A stretch of DNA of 59,092 nt. Origin: Rhizophagus sp. LPA8_4_AMF. Taxonomy: Eukaryota > Glomeromycota > Glomeromycetes > Glomerales > Glomeraceae. Under the pieces are notes generated by a model, which worked only from the letters and a program-made list of their open reading frames with translations, ran no database searches and was not told the origin of the DNA. This document shows, piece after piece, positions 44,997 to 58,491 of the stretch. Position 1 is the first letter of the stretch. Every line of letters begins with the position of its first letter. The stretch covers positions 1 through 59,092 of the forward strand of contig JADRCO010000067.1 in assembly GCA_021464525.1 (NCBI GenBank), written 5' to 3'. Position numbers and translations under genes: made by a program.

Positions 44997-47900
44997 ATGG
45001 CGGCATACATAAAAGCAACTCTCAAAAGCGCAAAGGAGGCAATAACCGCTAAAAAATGGGAAGACGCAATAAAGGAGTGCGAAAAAGTACTCCAGCATGA
45101 AGATAATAACTATAATGCGTATGTTTAATTTGGCTTGGTGAATTTAATTCTTCTCTTTATAACGCGAATCATTTATGATACCTGTTAACATTTTTAAAAA
45201 GGTTTGTATTTCTTGGTGTTGCGAATTCAAATTTGACTCGAATTTCTGAAAGTGAACGAGCATATTTACGTGCAATCGATATAGACTATTCTAACCCGCT
45301 TGCTTGGCAGGTTCGTTATGTTAGATTGTAACCACGATTCATTTCGTTTATTGAGCGCGCTTTCTTTCTGACCTTTTTTTTTTATTTACTAGGGTCTCGC
45401 AAAGTTGTATGAAACTCAAAATAATTGGTCAAAATTAGCAGATACTTACCAAGAAATATTGATTCGAGAAAAGTAAAGTTTGATTATTAAAACTTAAATT
45501 GAATGATTTATGCATGCTTATTAATATTTTTTTTATTATTATTATTATTTGTCAGAGATCCAAAGAAAATATTGGATGATATCAATAAATTGATTAGTTT
45601 GTATACGGAGAAATTGAAAGATCGGAAATTAGTAGGTTCGATCAATATTTTGATTCAAGTGTTTTTATCATAATAATATAATTAATTAATTGTACATTTT
45701 TTCATTTTATATGCTAGCTTATTTCTGTTCTTAAATATCTTTTACCAGAAAGTTCATATTATGATACTATTAAGCACTTGGATGATTTTCCGAAACCTAC
45801 ACGAACATTATTGAAAATAATTGAATTAATAGATAAGGATGAATCCGAGACTATTAAATCAGAAGTTGAAACAAGAAGGAAACGAATTAATGCTGGTTCT
45901 TCTGTTTCCGAGATCAAAACACGAGTGCTTAAGGAAGTTTATGCTTATTCTGAGGTAAATTTATATTATTTAATTTTTAATTAAGTGTGTTATAATCATT
46001 TTTAACTTTTTTTATTTTCATTTATAGCTGGAAATATATTATGATAAACTGTTTGAATTAAATGACAAGTCGAATGATCCTAACGTGGATGTTAATACCT
46101 TATCAGTGAATTATATCAAATATCTACAAAAGAAAATTATTGCAGTATCTGATAAACAGAAGGTTTGCTAAATTTTTTTTAAAGTTGAAATGTTATATGT
46201 ATTCGAAATAACTCATTATAATCAATATAGTTACTAGAGAAACTATATAAAAAGTCTCAACAACTTATTGATCTCGAAAGTACTACTCCTACACCTTACG
46301 AAATAATTATTGAAAGCACAGATGTATCTTCTGCAGGTATACAAATAAGTATATTATGTGATTACTAAAACCGAAATATATTAATTATTCACTTATGATT
46401 TGCCTATTAATAGACAAATACGATTTAACTTTATTAAAAAAATATTCTGAAAAATTTCCTGATACTGGAATATCAAAGATGATTCAAGGCTATTTTAAGT
46501 ATTTACAACAGGAGTTGTCTGAGGCACTTAGTCTATATAGTGTATGTTTATCTTTTTTATTTATTATTAAAAATAATTTTAATCGGTTCTAATGTTTATT
46601 TTTTTTATGATTATTAGGATGGATTTGAAATTTCAGCAAGTAGCTTATTTGGTCATCTTTCATTAAGCTGGATTTATCATGATGCTAAAGATTATGACCA
46701 AGCTTTAGACATTGCAAGAAATGGACGTGATATAGTTTTAAAATACGATAAAAGATTTGGGAGAATGCTTAATAGGTAGAGTTTAAACGGTTTAAATCAA
46801 AGATTAATGAACTTTATGTTAATCAAAGGTTTTTATTTTAGGGTTTTGCTATCGTTAGAATTGTGTATAGCGGATTGCTATTTAAATATCGATGTCAAAT
46901 ATCATAATGACGCATTATCACTTTATCAAAAAATTTTAGCGGATGACGAGAATAATATTTTGGCTTTACAGGTTTGATTACTTTTTTATATAATGACAAT
47001 AATTACAATAATGATTTGTTTGAAATTTGTTGTTATAAACAAAATATCTTATATTTAATTTGATTATTAGGGTGTTGGTATAATATTATCCACACAAAAG
47101 CAGTATAATAAAGCTATTGAAATTTTCGAAAAAATACTAAAATTGGATCCTTCTAATCATATTGCTGTTAATGAAATTGGATGGATAGAATTTTTACGGG
47201 AAAATTATGAAGAAGCAATTAAATTAATTTTGGAAGCAATTAAAATGTGTAATGATAATGCACTTTACTATTATCGTTTGGGGCGAATATATTGGGCTAT
47301 GAGCGGTAAGTTATGTTATCAATTACGATCAATCATGTTAAGGATATTGTATACACCGAATTATCATTAATATAATTCCTTTTTTTTAATAGGTGATGAT
47401 TATAGTGATAAGAAACTTGCTTACGCAGAGTTTATTCGTTCTGCAAAACTTGATCAAGGTCTTGCAGGTCCATTTACTTACCTTGGACATTATTATCGTC
47501 TCGTTGATAAAGATCATGTTCGCGCAAAGAAATGTTATCAAAAAGCATTTTCTAATGATCCACTTGATGAAGAAGCGGGCTCACAATTAAGCGAATATTA
47601 TCAATCAGATGGAGAAGTTCAATTGGCTGAAGGAGTATATCGAGCAGCAATCCAAGCAAGCTTTAAGGCCGGATGGGCTTGGAAAAGATTAGGATTTTCA
47701 GAATTGGTAAATAATTTGCATGGATAAATATTCATATTTTCTTTTATTTTTATTAATTTAATCTGTTAAAATGATAGGCGAATGGAAATTATTCGAATGC
47801 AATCATTAATTTTCAAACTGCATTAAGAACAAATTCTAAAGATATAGATTGCTGGGAAGGTCTTGCACAGGCTTATCGTAATGAAGGGAAATATATGGCT

Positions 47901-50674
47901 TCTATGAAGGCCTTTTTGCGTGTAACCGAATTGGATCCATCCTCGGTATACGCACATTATCAAATTGCTACAGTGAAACAAAAATTAGGCATGTATGTTG
48001 AGGCAATTGAACAATATAATTTAACTCTTGAAAAAGCTCAAATTAAAGGTGAAGAGAATCATATTCCTTCACTTAAAGGTCTTGGTGATTGTTACTTAGC
48101 TTTAACAATGGAATATTATCAAAGTGGATATTATGGTAGAGCAGTAGAATCATTAGGTCATGGCCTATCGATAACGTTACGTGCAATAAGAGCAAACAGC
48201 AAAATTCAATGTCTTTGGAAATTGGCCGGTGATCTTTGTGTTACAGCACCATTATTACCGAATTATCTTAATCTAATATCAATGGAACCAATTGTAAATC
48301 TTGTTGAAATAGCGAAACAAGTAGATTTAGATCTTAAATTACATTTATCTAAAGATATTGATAGTCTTGGAATTAAATTAATAACAGATTCTGATTTCAG
48401 CAATTTCCGAAATGCTGATTTACTCGTAATAATATTAACTTGTGGTTGTCTTGCTTACAAATATGCTATTGTTTTAAGTGGAAATCAATCCAATACCGCT
48501 CCAGCTTTGTGGTATGATTTAGGAGTGAATTATTATCATTTATATCAATATTTATCTAGTGATGGAAATGATGTTGAAAATAATCATGAATACATCTCAA
48601 GTCTTTTGACTGTTGCGATACGTAATATTAAGATTGCGTTAAAATTTGAACCAACAAATTATAATTTTTGGAACGCACTTGGAGTTATGACTTTTATTGA
48701 AGATGCAAAAATTAGTCAGCACGCTTTTATTAAGGCAATGGATTATTCTCCAAAGGTATGTGATTTTTTATTGCTATCACTTATGGCGAATACCAGAAAA
48801 AAAATTTTTTTTTTTAAATCAATTAACCTATGATTATCAGAATCCTGTTCTTTGGACAAATTTGGGATTATTATATTTATTACATTCTGATTTGGAACTT
48901 TCAAATCAAGCATTTTCAAAAGCTCAATCTCTTGATCCTGATTATGTACCTGCGTGGGTTGGACAAGCTTATGTTGCTAATTTATGGGGAAGCAACGAAG
49001 CAGTTGGATTATTTGAACATTCTTATGAAATCAGCGGAGGAGGTTATATCGTAAGTTTAAATCCATTTGTTAATCTATTAGACTTAAAATTATACCCTTA
49101 ATAAAATTAACTGTAATTTATAGCTTGAAGCAGATTACGGATTTGCATCTCAAGCATTTATTAGATTTAAAAAATCATCCAAATTACGTCGATCATCACT
49201 TTTATCTCCAACTTTTGCATTATTGAAACTTACTGAACAAAAACCTGATGACGCAGCATCATTAAATCTTTTGGGATTACTTTATGAATGGCTTAATCAA
49301 CCTGATAAAGCATCAGATGCATTTAGGGGTGCAATATTGGCACTTGAAAAATTAATTCAACGTGATGAACAGAAAAGTTTAGTTGATGAGGATCAAGTAT
49401 CAAGTACACCTAATTTTAGAAAACTTGCATATGTACAAGGAAATCTTGGTCGAGTATTATGCGCAATTCATGATTTTTCCGGTTCAATTTCAGCATATAA
49501 TACAGCATTATCTTTGATTGAACAAGATAATCCGAATGTTACCGCGGTGTTTAAAATTTATTCTATGTTAGGAGCTGGTATGGCTTATTATTTTGATAAT
49601 CAATTAGAAAATTCTCTACAAATGTTTGAAACAGCTCTTAATGAAACTGATAATGCCGAACAAACAAATGTTGAGGCCGGTATTAATGAAGTACGAAAGG
49701 ATGTGGTAGTGTTATTATCACAAGTACTTTGGGCTTTGGGTGGTGTAGAACAGAGAAATTTGGCAAAAGAAGAATTATTTAAATGGTAAACACTCTTTAA
49801 AATTCATAAATTTAATTTCAATATTATCTTTTTTAAATTTTTTTACCATTTCCAATTCGTAGTATCGCACAAAACCCAAATTATCTCCCTGCTATTTTTG
49901 GATTATGCGCTATGGGTTTATTACAAGATGATGATACTTTATCAACTGCCGCTTTAAGAGAGATGATGAAATTACCTATTAAAGTTATTGGTAATATGAT
50001 AATATTGATATATTGGATATATTGATATTTTTTTTGTTTGGGAGATTATTTTTTTTTAATGAAATTTTTAATTTAAATTATCTAGATAAGTTAGATAAAG
50101 AACATGACATCGATTTCTTAACTAGTAGATATTTCTTATTACAGGTAATTTAATACTTAATGTCATTTATTTCGTTAAGAGTCTCCAATTATTTAGATTT
50201 ATTATTATTATTATTTTTTTTTTTTAGAATTCTCCTGAAAATGCTACAGATACACTTACAAAAGCAGTGCATCTTAAACCATTTAATTTAATTGGATGGA
50301 CTCGTCTCGCCGAACATCTAACATCAATTGCATCACCATTTACATCAGTTTCGATTTCTTCTACAGCATTTGCATTAATAACAAATCCTTTATCAAATGC
50401 TTCAAAAAATTTAAGTACTATTGAAAAAGCTAAAGTATATCGAACATATGTTACAGCATTATTAATTACTAGAAAACATTTACGGGATGTAATAATTGCA
50501 AATGAAGAAAATCAAAACGAAAATAATGAAAAAACCGAAAAGATTAAAGTAGAGAGAATGGAATTATGTGAGAAATTTAGATTACAAGCTTTACATATTA
50601 TACAAGAAGCTATTAGAATTGCACCATGGGATGCAGTTGGATGGTCGTTACTTAAAGTAGCTCGTAGAGAATAA
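44997..50674 (+). CDS. SKI3: SKI3: TPR scaffold of the Ski complex (about 18 exons)
   Basis: The start is ATG 44997 (MAAYIKATLKSAKEAITAKK) and the stop is at 50672-50674. About 17 introns of 70-100 bp give roughly 1,400 residues, close to yeast Ski3. Ski3 (animal TTC37/SKIC3) holds the Ski2 helicase and Ski8 in the cytosolic complex that feeds 3'-5' mRNA decay by the exosome. Tandem tetratricopeptide repeats run through the whole protein: WEDAIKECEKVLQHEDNNYN, then after splicing AFVFLGVANSNLTRISESER and AYLRAIDIDYSNPLAW; later GWIEFLRENYEEAIKLILEA, KKCYQKAFSNDPLDEEAGSQ, WAWKRLGFSELANGNYSNAI and NFQTALRTNSKDIDCWEGLA, and near the end GWTRLAEHLTS. The spacing and the 'WxxLGxxY' pattern of the central part fit Ski3 rather than a generic TPR protein. 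The first exon (44997-45118) is joined to 45202. No break seen. Confidence 0.88.
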
Positions 50675-51717
50675 TTATTTATTTAAATGACTTTTTTGTA
50701 TAAAATGTAAAAGTTGTAAATATTCACATATATTATGATTTACAATAAATCATATTCACACGAAGATAATTTAATTTCACCCGAAAAGCAAGTTCCATAT
50801 ATATATAAAATGTTTTTCGTGTAGTTTATTTAATATAATAAATTTTAATTACAATTAAAATTTTATTCAATATATGAATTCAAATAATGTATTTTGTATA
50901 TTAACTACTGAAATACCAATTTTATTACGCATTTGTAAATCTAACTATTTTTAAAAATTTAGATTATGATTAACATATCACATAATAAGAATAATTGATA
51001 ATGATTTAAAAAATGTACTACATAAATGTATTTGAAACATGAATGATATTATATATATCAAGAATTTGAAAAATCTGTACACATTTTTTTTTCCGAAATA
51101 TTATTACAAAATGGAAAGGTCAAAATTATCTAAATTGTTTGTTTACTATTATTAATTTCGGAATAACTTATGAAACTTTGAAATTTATATTGTTTTTGAA
51201 ACAATGAAATTTCTAATTATGGATTATCAAAAAAATTCGTACTCATTGTATATCTGATTTAAACAATTTTTAAATTTTTTTCATTAACATTTTTCATTTA
51301 ATATTTTCAATTGATTTTTCTTTTTTCCTCACAGGAAAATTAATAAAATTTTATTAATAGTTTAGTTAAAGCATAATATCTCATAATACATAAATGTTAT
51401 ATACTACGATAGCCTAAACTAACGCCAATCCATCTAACTACCCGCTAGACTATTTGATATCGCACCATCCCGTGTGTTCATTTAACATTTTCGTTTAACA
51501 TTAAAAAAAAAAACGTGAATAAAATCCGTATTTGTAGATAGTCGGTTTTTTTTAAATTGTTGTTTTTAAAGTTGAAATAAAATATTGTTTGCTAATTATG
51601 GATTAAGCCTGCATCAATAATCTTAATCATATAGAAATTAAGATCGAAGATCACAATAACAAAAAATTGTAAAAATGAATCAAGGGGAAAAATATAATTT
51701 AAAAAAATGATTTTTGT

Positions 51718-51990
51718 TTATTCGTTAAGAAGATTATTGTATAAAGATTAGAATTTATTTTCTTATTTTCGATCATTTAATCAAAAGAATAATATATATA
51801 TAATTTATATATATATATATATATATATAAACATATATTGTATATATAAAAAAGATAATATTATAGTAGTTTAAAATAAGATTTTTTTTTTATTCGTTAA
51901 GAAATAATAATTGTTAGAAGGATTAGAATTTATTTTCTTATTTTCGACCATTTTTTTTTAGATCATTTAAACATAATTAACAAAAAAATA
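51718..51990 (+). repeat. Direct duplication of a block of about 60-90 bp
   Basis: TTATTCGTTAAGAAGATTAT (51718) through AGAATTTATTTTCTTATTTT (about 51748-51767), CGATCATTTAA, recurs at 51890-51970 as TTATTCGTTAAGAAATAATA ... AGAATTTATTTTCTTATTTT, CGACCATTT. The copies are separated by a TA-rich stretch. Confidence 0.7.
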
Positions 51991-52467
51991 TATATAGATG
52001 TATATGTATGTATATGTATGTCAGTATGTATTTATATATATAAAGGAAAATACCAAACAATAATATTTTCCGATTACAGTAGTACATACTTTTTGACCTT
52101 TACCTAAACATGAGAAATCTGAAAGGAAAAAAAAAAAATAATAATAATTTTTTTAAAAAAAAAGGAGAAAGAAAACGTTTTAAGAACAATTAAATAAAAA
52201 TATGATTTTGAAACTTTGAAAAAATGTTTGAATCTAAAATAAGATTTTTTTTTTAAAAAAAAAAAAAAGTTAAAAAAAAATTTAAAAAAAAAAAATAAAA
52301 AAATAAAAAAAAAAAAAAAAAAAAAAAAAACTTTTTAAAAATAACATTTCATTCATTAAAAAAATAAAATTTTTAATTTTTTTTTTTTATATCTCATCTT
52401 TTTTAAGTACAATTTTAATTTAAAAATTAATGACACTTAATTAGGAAATCATCCGAACAAACATTCT

Positions 52468-52544
52468 TATAAATATTGTATAAATATCGTATAAATATTG
52501 TATAAATATTATATAAATATTGTATAAATATTATATAAATATTG
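52468..52544 (+). repeat. Seven tandem copies of an 11-bp unit TATAAATATTG
   Basis: TATAAATATTG alternates with TATAAATATCG and TATAAATATTA, seven units in 77 bp with no gaps, giving an A/T-tract phasing of about one helical turn. Confidence 0.85.
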
Positions 52545-54505
52545 AAATTCCCAATAATTTTTTTTAATATTTTTTTTTAATATCACATGAATTATGCGTC
52601 GTGATACATATACAAACAAAAATAAAATATCAATAATATTTTATACACGTGATGCTTGAATAACTTTGAGATTATGAAATCTGAGGAATCTAAGGCTAAG
52701 GCTAAAAAAGTATTCAAAATAATCAAATCGTATGATAAAATGTACTGCAGATCAATTATATCTATTTTTGTTGACAGTTAAACTGTAAAACCGTAATACA
52801 AACGTGAACTTTATTACGTGTACTGTCTAAAGTTGTCTAAGGTCTTGGGTACTAAGTACTTTGGTCTTAAGGGTAATCCAAGAGAAATTGAAATAAGATC
52901 GACAAGAGTGATTATCATAATCTTGGTCATAAGGGTTGTGATTTTGTGATATGTTCTATATCACCAATTCACTATGTAAATCTATCCAAAGAAGATATAT
53001 TGTTTGTTCACTTAAAAATATCTCTATTTATTTTTGGTTGTTCCGGACGATCATAACTTTTCAAATATTCTAATAACCTTTATAAACACCAAGAAATATG
53101 CAATATTTTTGAGACTTGAACAATTATAATACAAAATTGGCGAACAAAAAAATAATTCAATTTAATTATTAAAAATGAAATTTATAATATAATAAAAAAC
53201 GACACGTGATATCCAAATTCGGATAATTAACTAATTATAACAATTGGGATATAATTATTATAATGAATTATACGATTATATACATTTTATTCTAATATCA
53301 AATATTCCAACTTCCAAAGTTCCAAAATTACTAATCAATGAAAAACATGAAAAAAAAGGGAACTCGTTAAAAAAATAAGGTTTTTCTTTAAAATATTCAT
53401 AAAAGAGAATAGAGAGAATGAATTTCATTTTTAAAGTATTCGGATTGGTCAAATTGGATTGGAGAAGAATGATAAGGATGAAACAAAGAATTTATGTATA
53501 TTATCTTTTTATCTTATATCCTATTGGTTATTTAAACTCGGATTATGATCCGAATTCATTTTAGATAAGGATATTCCGGGATCATCAAAATTACACAGAT
53601 CACCTTTTTTTAGCGAGTATTTTTAATGACGCGTTTGATTCCTTATTTGAAATGTTATCATAGCTTTTTTAATTAGATGGCGTAATGAAAAAGACTAATT
53701 AATGTTAATATAAAAAATCTAGAATTTTCTAATAATAATGAATATCAATTAGAATATTTACACCCTTTCCTTAAAGGTGAGTTTTAATTGTTAAAGTTAT
53801 AAGGCTGAGTAATTTAGCTTTATTTGTATATCATCTAATCTTATTTGTGATATACATTTACATAATGTCTTTTACCAATAAATTTAACAGCAACAATACA
53901 AAGAACAATAAAGCGCATTAATTCCTTTTTGAAATTCTTCTGTTCGTTCTTATGATCGATGTTCGTTTATTTAGTTTGGAAATGATCGATGACTTTTTCA
54001 CTCTGTTTTAAAGTAAAAAAAAAATGAGTATGACAATTTTTTTCGGAAATATGGCTATTACATATATATATATATATAACCTTTAAATATAATTCCAATC
54101 TGTTTGCCAAAAAAGGTTTCTTACCCGTACTTTAGAAGCCGAATATACTGAATATATTGAATATATGAATATACTGTATTTCAAATATCATAAACAATAA
54201 ATCTCTAATTATGGAAAAATTCCGTGGATACTAATTGGTTAATAACGTGTCCATTGTGCTTATCTTTATCGGAATCAATGTTCCGTATCTTGATATAAAA
54301 CAACCATGAAAATGTTCAAATTTAGGGATCAATAATTTTTAATATTTTTTTTTTTTTTTTTATTAAAAATTATTGAAAAAAAATATATATATATAAATCA
54401 AAATTTTCTTTTTTTCCTAAAAAAAAAAAAATTTATAGATAAAAATTTTCTTTTTTTTCAAAAAAAAAAAATTATATATATATATATAGAGTAAAATTTA
54501 TAAAA

Positions 54506-54690
54506 TTTTCTTTTTTCTTTTTCTTTTCTTTTTTCTTCTTTCTTCTTCTTTCTTCCTTTTTTTTGATCTCTTTTTTTTTACACTTTTTTATACTTTTTTT
54601 TACACTTTTTAAACTTTTTTAAACTTTTTTACACTTTTTACACTTTTTTACACCCTTTACACCTTTTACACTTTTATACACTAAATTTTT
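54506..54690 (+). promoter_or_regulatory. Pyrimidine tract and ACACTTTTT repeats upstream of the arrestin-like gene
   Basis: A CT-rich run (TTTTCTTTTTTCTTTTTCTT and TTCTTCTTTCTTCTTTCTTC, 54506-54570) passes into about ten copies of (T)ACACTTTTTT-like units (54588-54680) ending some 40 bp before the start codon. Such polypyrimidine stretches are common in fungal core promoters; the function here is inferred from position only. Confidence 0.45.
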
Positions 54691-54717
54691 TATATTTATG
54701 TTGTGTATCTAAAAAAT

Positions 54718-55803
54718 ATGGCAGCAATGAGACCAAGTGTACAGTTATTGGGAACAAGTAGCAGTAAATGTTTTTTCTCATATCATTATAATATGAAAAC
54801 ATTTCAAATTGGATATCTCGGCATAGGACCTTCAAGGATATCTGGAGGGTTTCATATACGTTACCCTACTTCATCACCTATTCATATTTCGAAAATAACA
54901 GCTACTTTAATTGGGCAAGAATCGGTTACTTTCATTTTTCATGATGATGTACAAAATAAAAAAAACACTTTTTATTCTCAAACACAATGTATTTATAATT
55001 CTTCATCATCAAATTATACCCCAATAACTTCACTTGATTTAAATTTTGATTTTAAATTGGATGATGATATTCCTCCTTCTTATTCGTCATCTTCACAAGT
55101 TAACATTCCATTTTCTCAAGATATAATAAAATATAAAATTGTAATTACCATATTTCGTAAATGTAATATATTCAAATTACAAGGAAAAAATAAGATCGTT
55201 TCAACAATTTGTCAGATTGATCGTTATAGTCTACCTTCTGTAATAAAATCAAGAAATACCGGTGGATTATTAATGTGTCGTACTGATTCAAATAAGGTAT
55301 CCCCTAATTCAAAATTGGATTTGGTTCAAGCTGAAGCTTTATTACCTTCTGAATATATAGATATGAATAGTATAATGGTTATACCTCTTAGTTTGGATTT
55401 ACCTGATTCAATTATGAAAATTGAAACCATTTATATTGTTATTAAGGAATATCAAACATTTAAAGAGATTGGAAGAGATAAGGAGATCGTTTATTTTAAT
55501 GATTCTCAAAAAATTTTAGATTATACTTTATTAGGTGAAGATATTGAGATTACTAAATTCATTAATAATAAATGTTTAATTGAATTGAAATTGGATATAC
55601 CAGCTTTTGATTGTACCAATAATAAGTTTCAGGCTTTTGAAGGGGTTAGAATTATGAAATATTTTAATGTTAGACAGGTTTTAAAAATTAAGGTTAAGTT
55701 CGAGAATGAGGGTCAATTGGTTTTACAAAGGGATGTTTGGTTACAAAGATCTTTAAGCGAAAAGAAAATTTTAAAAGGTAGAGAGAATGGTTCTATATAT
55801 TAA
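54718..55803 (+). CDS. Arrestin-fold-like protein, intronless
   Basis: Single exon, 361 residues. The first in-frame ATG is 54718 (MAAMRPSVQLLG); the open frame extends upstream only through a GTG and four codons. The all-beta pattern is arrestin-like. ISGGFHIRYPTSSPIHISKI, then TATLIGQESVTFIF, matches the 'G.V.....P..I..I...L.G' start of the N-domain. A middle Ser/Pro-rich loop (DIPPSYSSSSQVNIPFS) precedes VITIFRKC. The second half has SIMVIPLSLDLPDSIMKIET, then IYIVIKEYQTFKEIG, and CLIELKLDIPAFDCTNNKFQ. In fungi arrestin-like proteins act as cargo adaptors for ubiquitin-dependent endocytosis or as signalling scaffolds. No PPxY motif for Rsp5-type ligases is seen; the PPSY at the loop is the nearest match. 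The family call is moderate. Confidence 0.6.
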   Translation: MAAMRPSVQLLGTSSSKCFFSYHYNMKTFQIGYLGIGPSRISGGFHIRYPTSSPIHISKITATLIGQESVTFIFHDDVQNKKNTFYSQTQCIYNSSSSNYTPITSLDLNFDFKLDDDIPPSYSSSSQVNIPFSQDIIKYKIVITIFRKCNIFKLQGKNKIVSTICQIDRYSLPSVIKSRNTGGLLMCRTDSNKVSPNSKLDLVQAEALLPSEYIDMNSIMVIPLSLDLPDSIMKIETIYIVIKEYQTFKEIGRDKEIVYFNDSQKILDYTLLGEDIEITKFINNKCLIELKLDIPAFDCTNNKFQAFEGVRIMKYFNVRQVLKIKVKFENEGQLVLQRDVWLQRSLSEKKILKGRENGSIY

Positions 55804-58280
55804 AAATAATTATGATTCAATATAAGATTTATGACGACATTTTACGTTACTTTACGATATTCATTACAAGTTGGGGCACACTATTCACGTGCAACTATGA
55901 TCTCTTTTTTATTTAAGGGGTCTTTATGGAACATTTTTTTTTTATGATTTAGGGTTTACTGCGGGGTTTCTGGTTATAGAACAGCCAATAGGGAATTTGA
56001 GATCTGCGGTATTATTTTCAAATGAATAAGATTCATTGAAATTATGCATTATTAAATTATGCATTATTTTTTTTTTTAAGGGTTCCTTTTTTTTTATGAA
56101 AATAAACATAGTTTTGGCTAAATGCTTTTTGGGCGTACCACATATTTACATAAATTAAAGTATATTTTCTATTAAAAAAATCATTGACTTTTTCTTTGTT
56201 TAAAGCGTATCGTTTCACAAAAAAATTTCAATTATGTTTATATGTTTTAGTAAGATCAAATAGGAAGAATTATTCAAAATATCAATAATTAATATTTATA
56301 ATATTTATTATTTTGTGATCATCTATGTTTATGGTTATTACGGCTATTGGGAATTATGTTAGACAGGGGTATCATTATTATTGTTATAAAATTCTGTTTT
56401 CCTACTAACAATTGTCACTAAATATGGTATTTCTTTCGGTCATGCATATTACAGCCGCATTCTTACGGCCGCACTTTTATTTAAAATAAATACATATGCA
56501 TTAGGTATCATGAACAATTTAAATGAAATATTCGAGAACAATAATAAGTTCTTTTCAAGGATATTTGTATATCGTTTGATCTCTTGCTTATTTTCCTTTT
56601 TCCGATCAAACAATCAGATTAAATAGATACAATGATGTATTAATGTAATAAAATTATAAAATTTAGAATTTTATTTATTGTATATTAATTGTTCTATTGA
56701 AAGTCCTGTGTTTCAAGGAGACATATACAGCAATACAATTAGGATCGAAGAGTTTTGGATTATCGGATTATCACGGAAATATAATTCACGTGATTTGAAT
56801 TTTTTCCCTCTTATGTCATCCATATTTTCGAAGTCACGTTAAGATATTAAATTATTATTATTTTCTTTTTCTTTTTTTTACCTGAACACCTAAACATAGT
56901 TTTTTTAAATTATAACGGCCTAATATTTAATTATTCAATAAATACCAAGAATCATGTCCAATATGATTATATAATGTAAATGAATAAGACTCCTGAAAAT
57001 CGAATCTCAACACGAGCTTCATTTCGCAATAAGTAATAAGTAATACCCATATTTATCTCCATTTTTTTTACACAGATTATACCGTAATGCCAATCACGAC
57101 TTTATTCTTTAAAAATGTAAGTTGTTCCTTAATCTTTATGTATACTACGATACTGGTATGATTTTTTATCTTTGATTTTAATCTTACTTTTCAAAGATAT
57201 TTTTATCTATTAGTTTCACAATTAAAATTCACAACTAAGATTCGGGCATCCTTGAGATGACCAGATTTTGGAAAAAATTAATAGTGGTATAACAAAAAAA
57301 AAATCAACGATATTTTTGAATACATCTGTAATTGCTTTAGTCATTACCTGATAATATTTACTTTTGTTGGTTCACAAAAACATTATAATATATGTTTAGC
57401 TATTCTCCAGGATTAAACTTTGCGTGGTTTCAATCCTTGTTACACATAACTTACACTAAACTCAACTTTATTTTTATTTTTCTATAGGATCTTTGGGCGT
57501 ATAAAATTGCCAATCAAAATTTACGTGATCAAGGGGTGAATAATCACCCGGGTGAGAAATATAGTATATCACATATAATTTATATACATTAATTGCGATT
57601 AGTATTATTATAATATTTGACAAATTGGTATTTCAGAAAATATGGGTGAAATTAGTAATATCACTTGATCTTTTATAATAAGAAAAAAATTCTGATTATT
57701 ATATTTATAAGAAACTTTTACATTTTATATGAATTTGACTTGTCAGTCTTATTAGTTAAATTTTACATTTATAAAATACAAAGAATGTTCAGTTAAATTA
57801 TATAAATTTAATTTATTAGCTAAATTTTCTATTAAATTATATTATAAAATTAGTAAAAATCTAATTAACATAAAATTATATAAATTGATAATATATATAA
57901 AAAGTACAAATTAACAAAAAAAGAATAATACATTATTAATAAAGTCAAAATTTTTTTTATCTAAAAAAAAATATTAATCAAATTAAAAAAAATTATATAA
58001 AATAATTAATATTTAAAACTTAAATAACTTTATTAATTTCAAATAGCTAATTAAATAGGAAGAAAAAAAAATCATTGAAATGTTGAAAAATATTTTTAGA
58101 TTATTAAAAAAAAAAAAAATAATTTTTTTAATATTTTATAAAAAAAATGTTAGTAATTTTAATACTATAATATTATCCCTTAAAGTATTTTGCAGCCAAA
58201 TTTAACTGCAATTTTACTTATTAAGGGTAGAGTAAATTACATCATCAATTTGATATGATTATATAGTGATCACTTAATAA
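55804..58280. other. Intergenic, no gene recognised
   Basis: AT-rich, with E-box-like CACGTG motifs near 55887, 56787 and 57520 and no recognised protein or RNA. A short GC-richer palindromic spot, GGTGAATAATCACCCGGGTGAG, split as AGGGGTGAATAATCACCC (57531-57548) and GGGTGAG, lies near 57540. Confidence 0.4.
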
Positions 58281-58491
58281 ATCACATGATATACATGCTG
58301 CCCAAATTCAAAATTGCCAATCCAAATCCCAAATCCTAAATTCCAAATCCCAAATCCCAAATTTTTCATATAGTGCCAAATCCCAAATCCCAAATCCCAA
58401 ATTAATTTATTATAGTCCAAATCTCAAATCCCAAATCCCAATCCCAAATCCCAAATTATATTGAATTTTGGTAACATGTATATCACATGAT
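58281..58491. mobile_element. MITE with internal CCCAAAT repeats, 211 bp
   Basis: The terminal inverted repeats of 31 bp begin ATCACATGATATACATGCTG on the left (58281) and, read inward from 58491, ATCATGTGATATACATGTTA on the right; they match at about 26 of 31 positions. The interior is made of about 20 copies of (C)CCAAAT(C) hexamer/heptamer units. No coding capacity. Confidence 0.7.

Larger units (their letters stand above)
50675..54505. other. 3.8-kb intergenic region rich in simple sequence
   Basis: No gene recognised. It includes (TA)n runs (about 51792-51850), an A-rich tract of about 95 bp (52240-52332), the duplicated block and 11-bp repeat listed separately, and T/A homopolymer pairs near 54340-54475. 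The repeated word 'AAGGTCTTGGGTACTAAGTACTTTGGTCTTAAGG' region near 52837-52873 has weak internal repetition. Confidence 0.5.

Noticed and set aside
54703..54717. Upstream start of the arrestin-like gene
   Set aside because: The open frame there begins with GTG, not ATG; nuclear fungal genes start with ATG, so 54718 was chosen.
58310..58460. CCCAAAT repeats as a telomere or CRISPR-like array
   Set aside because: Unit length and sequence are irregular, it is internal to inverted ends, and CRISPR arrays do not occur in a eukaryotic chromosome.
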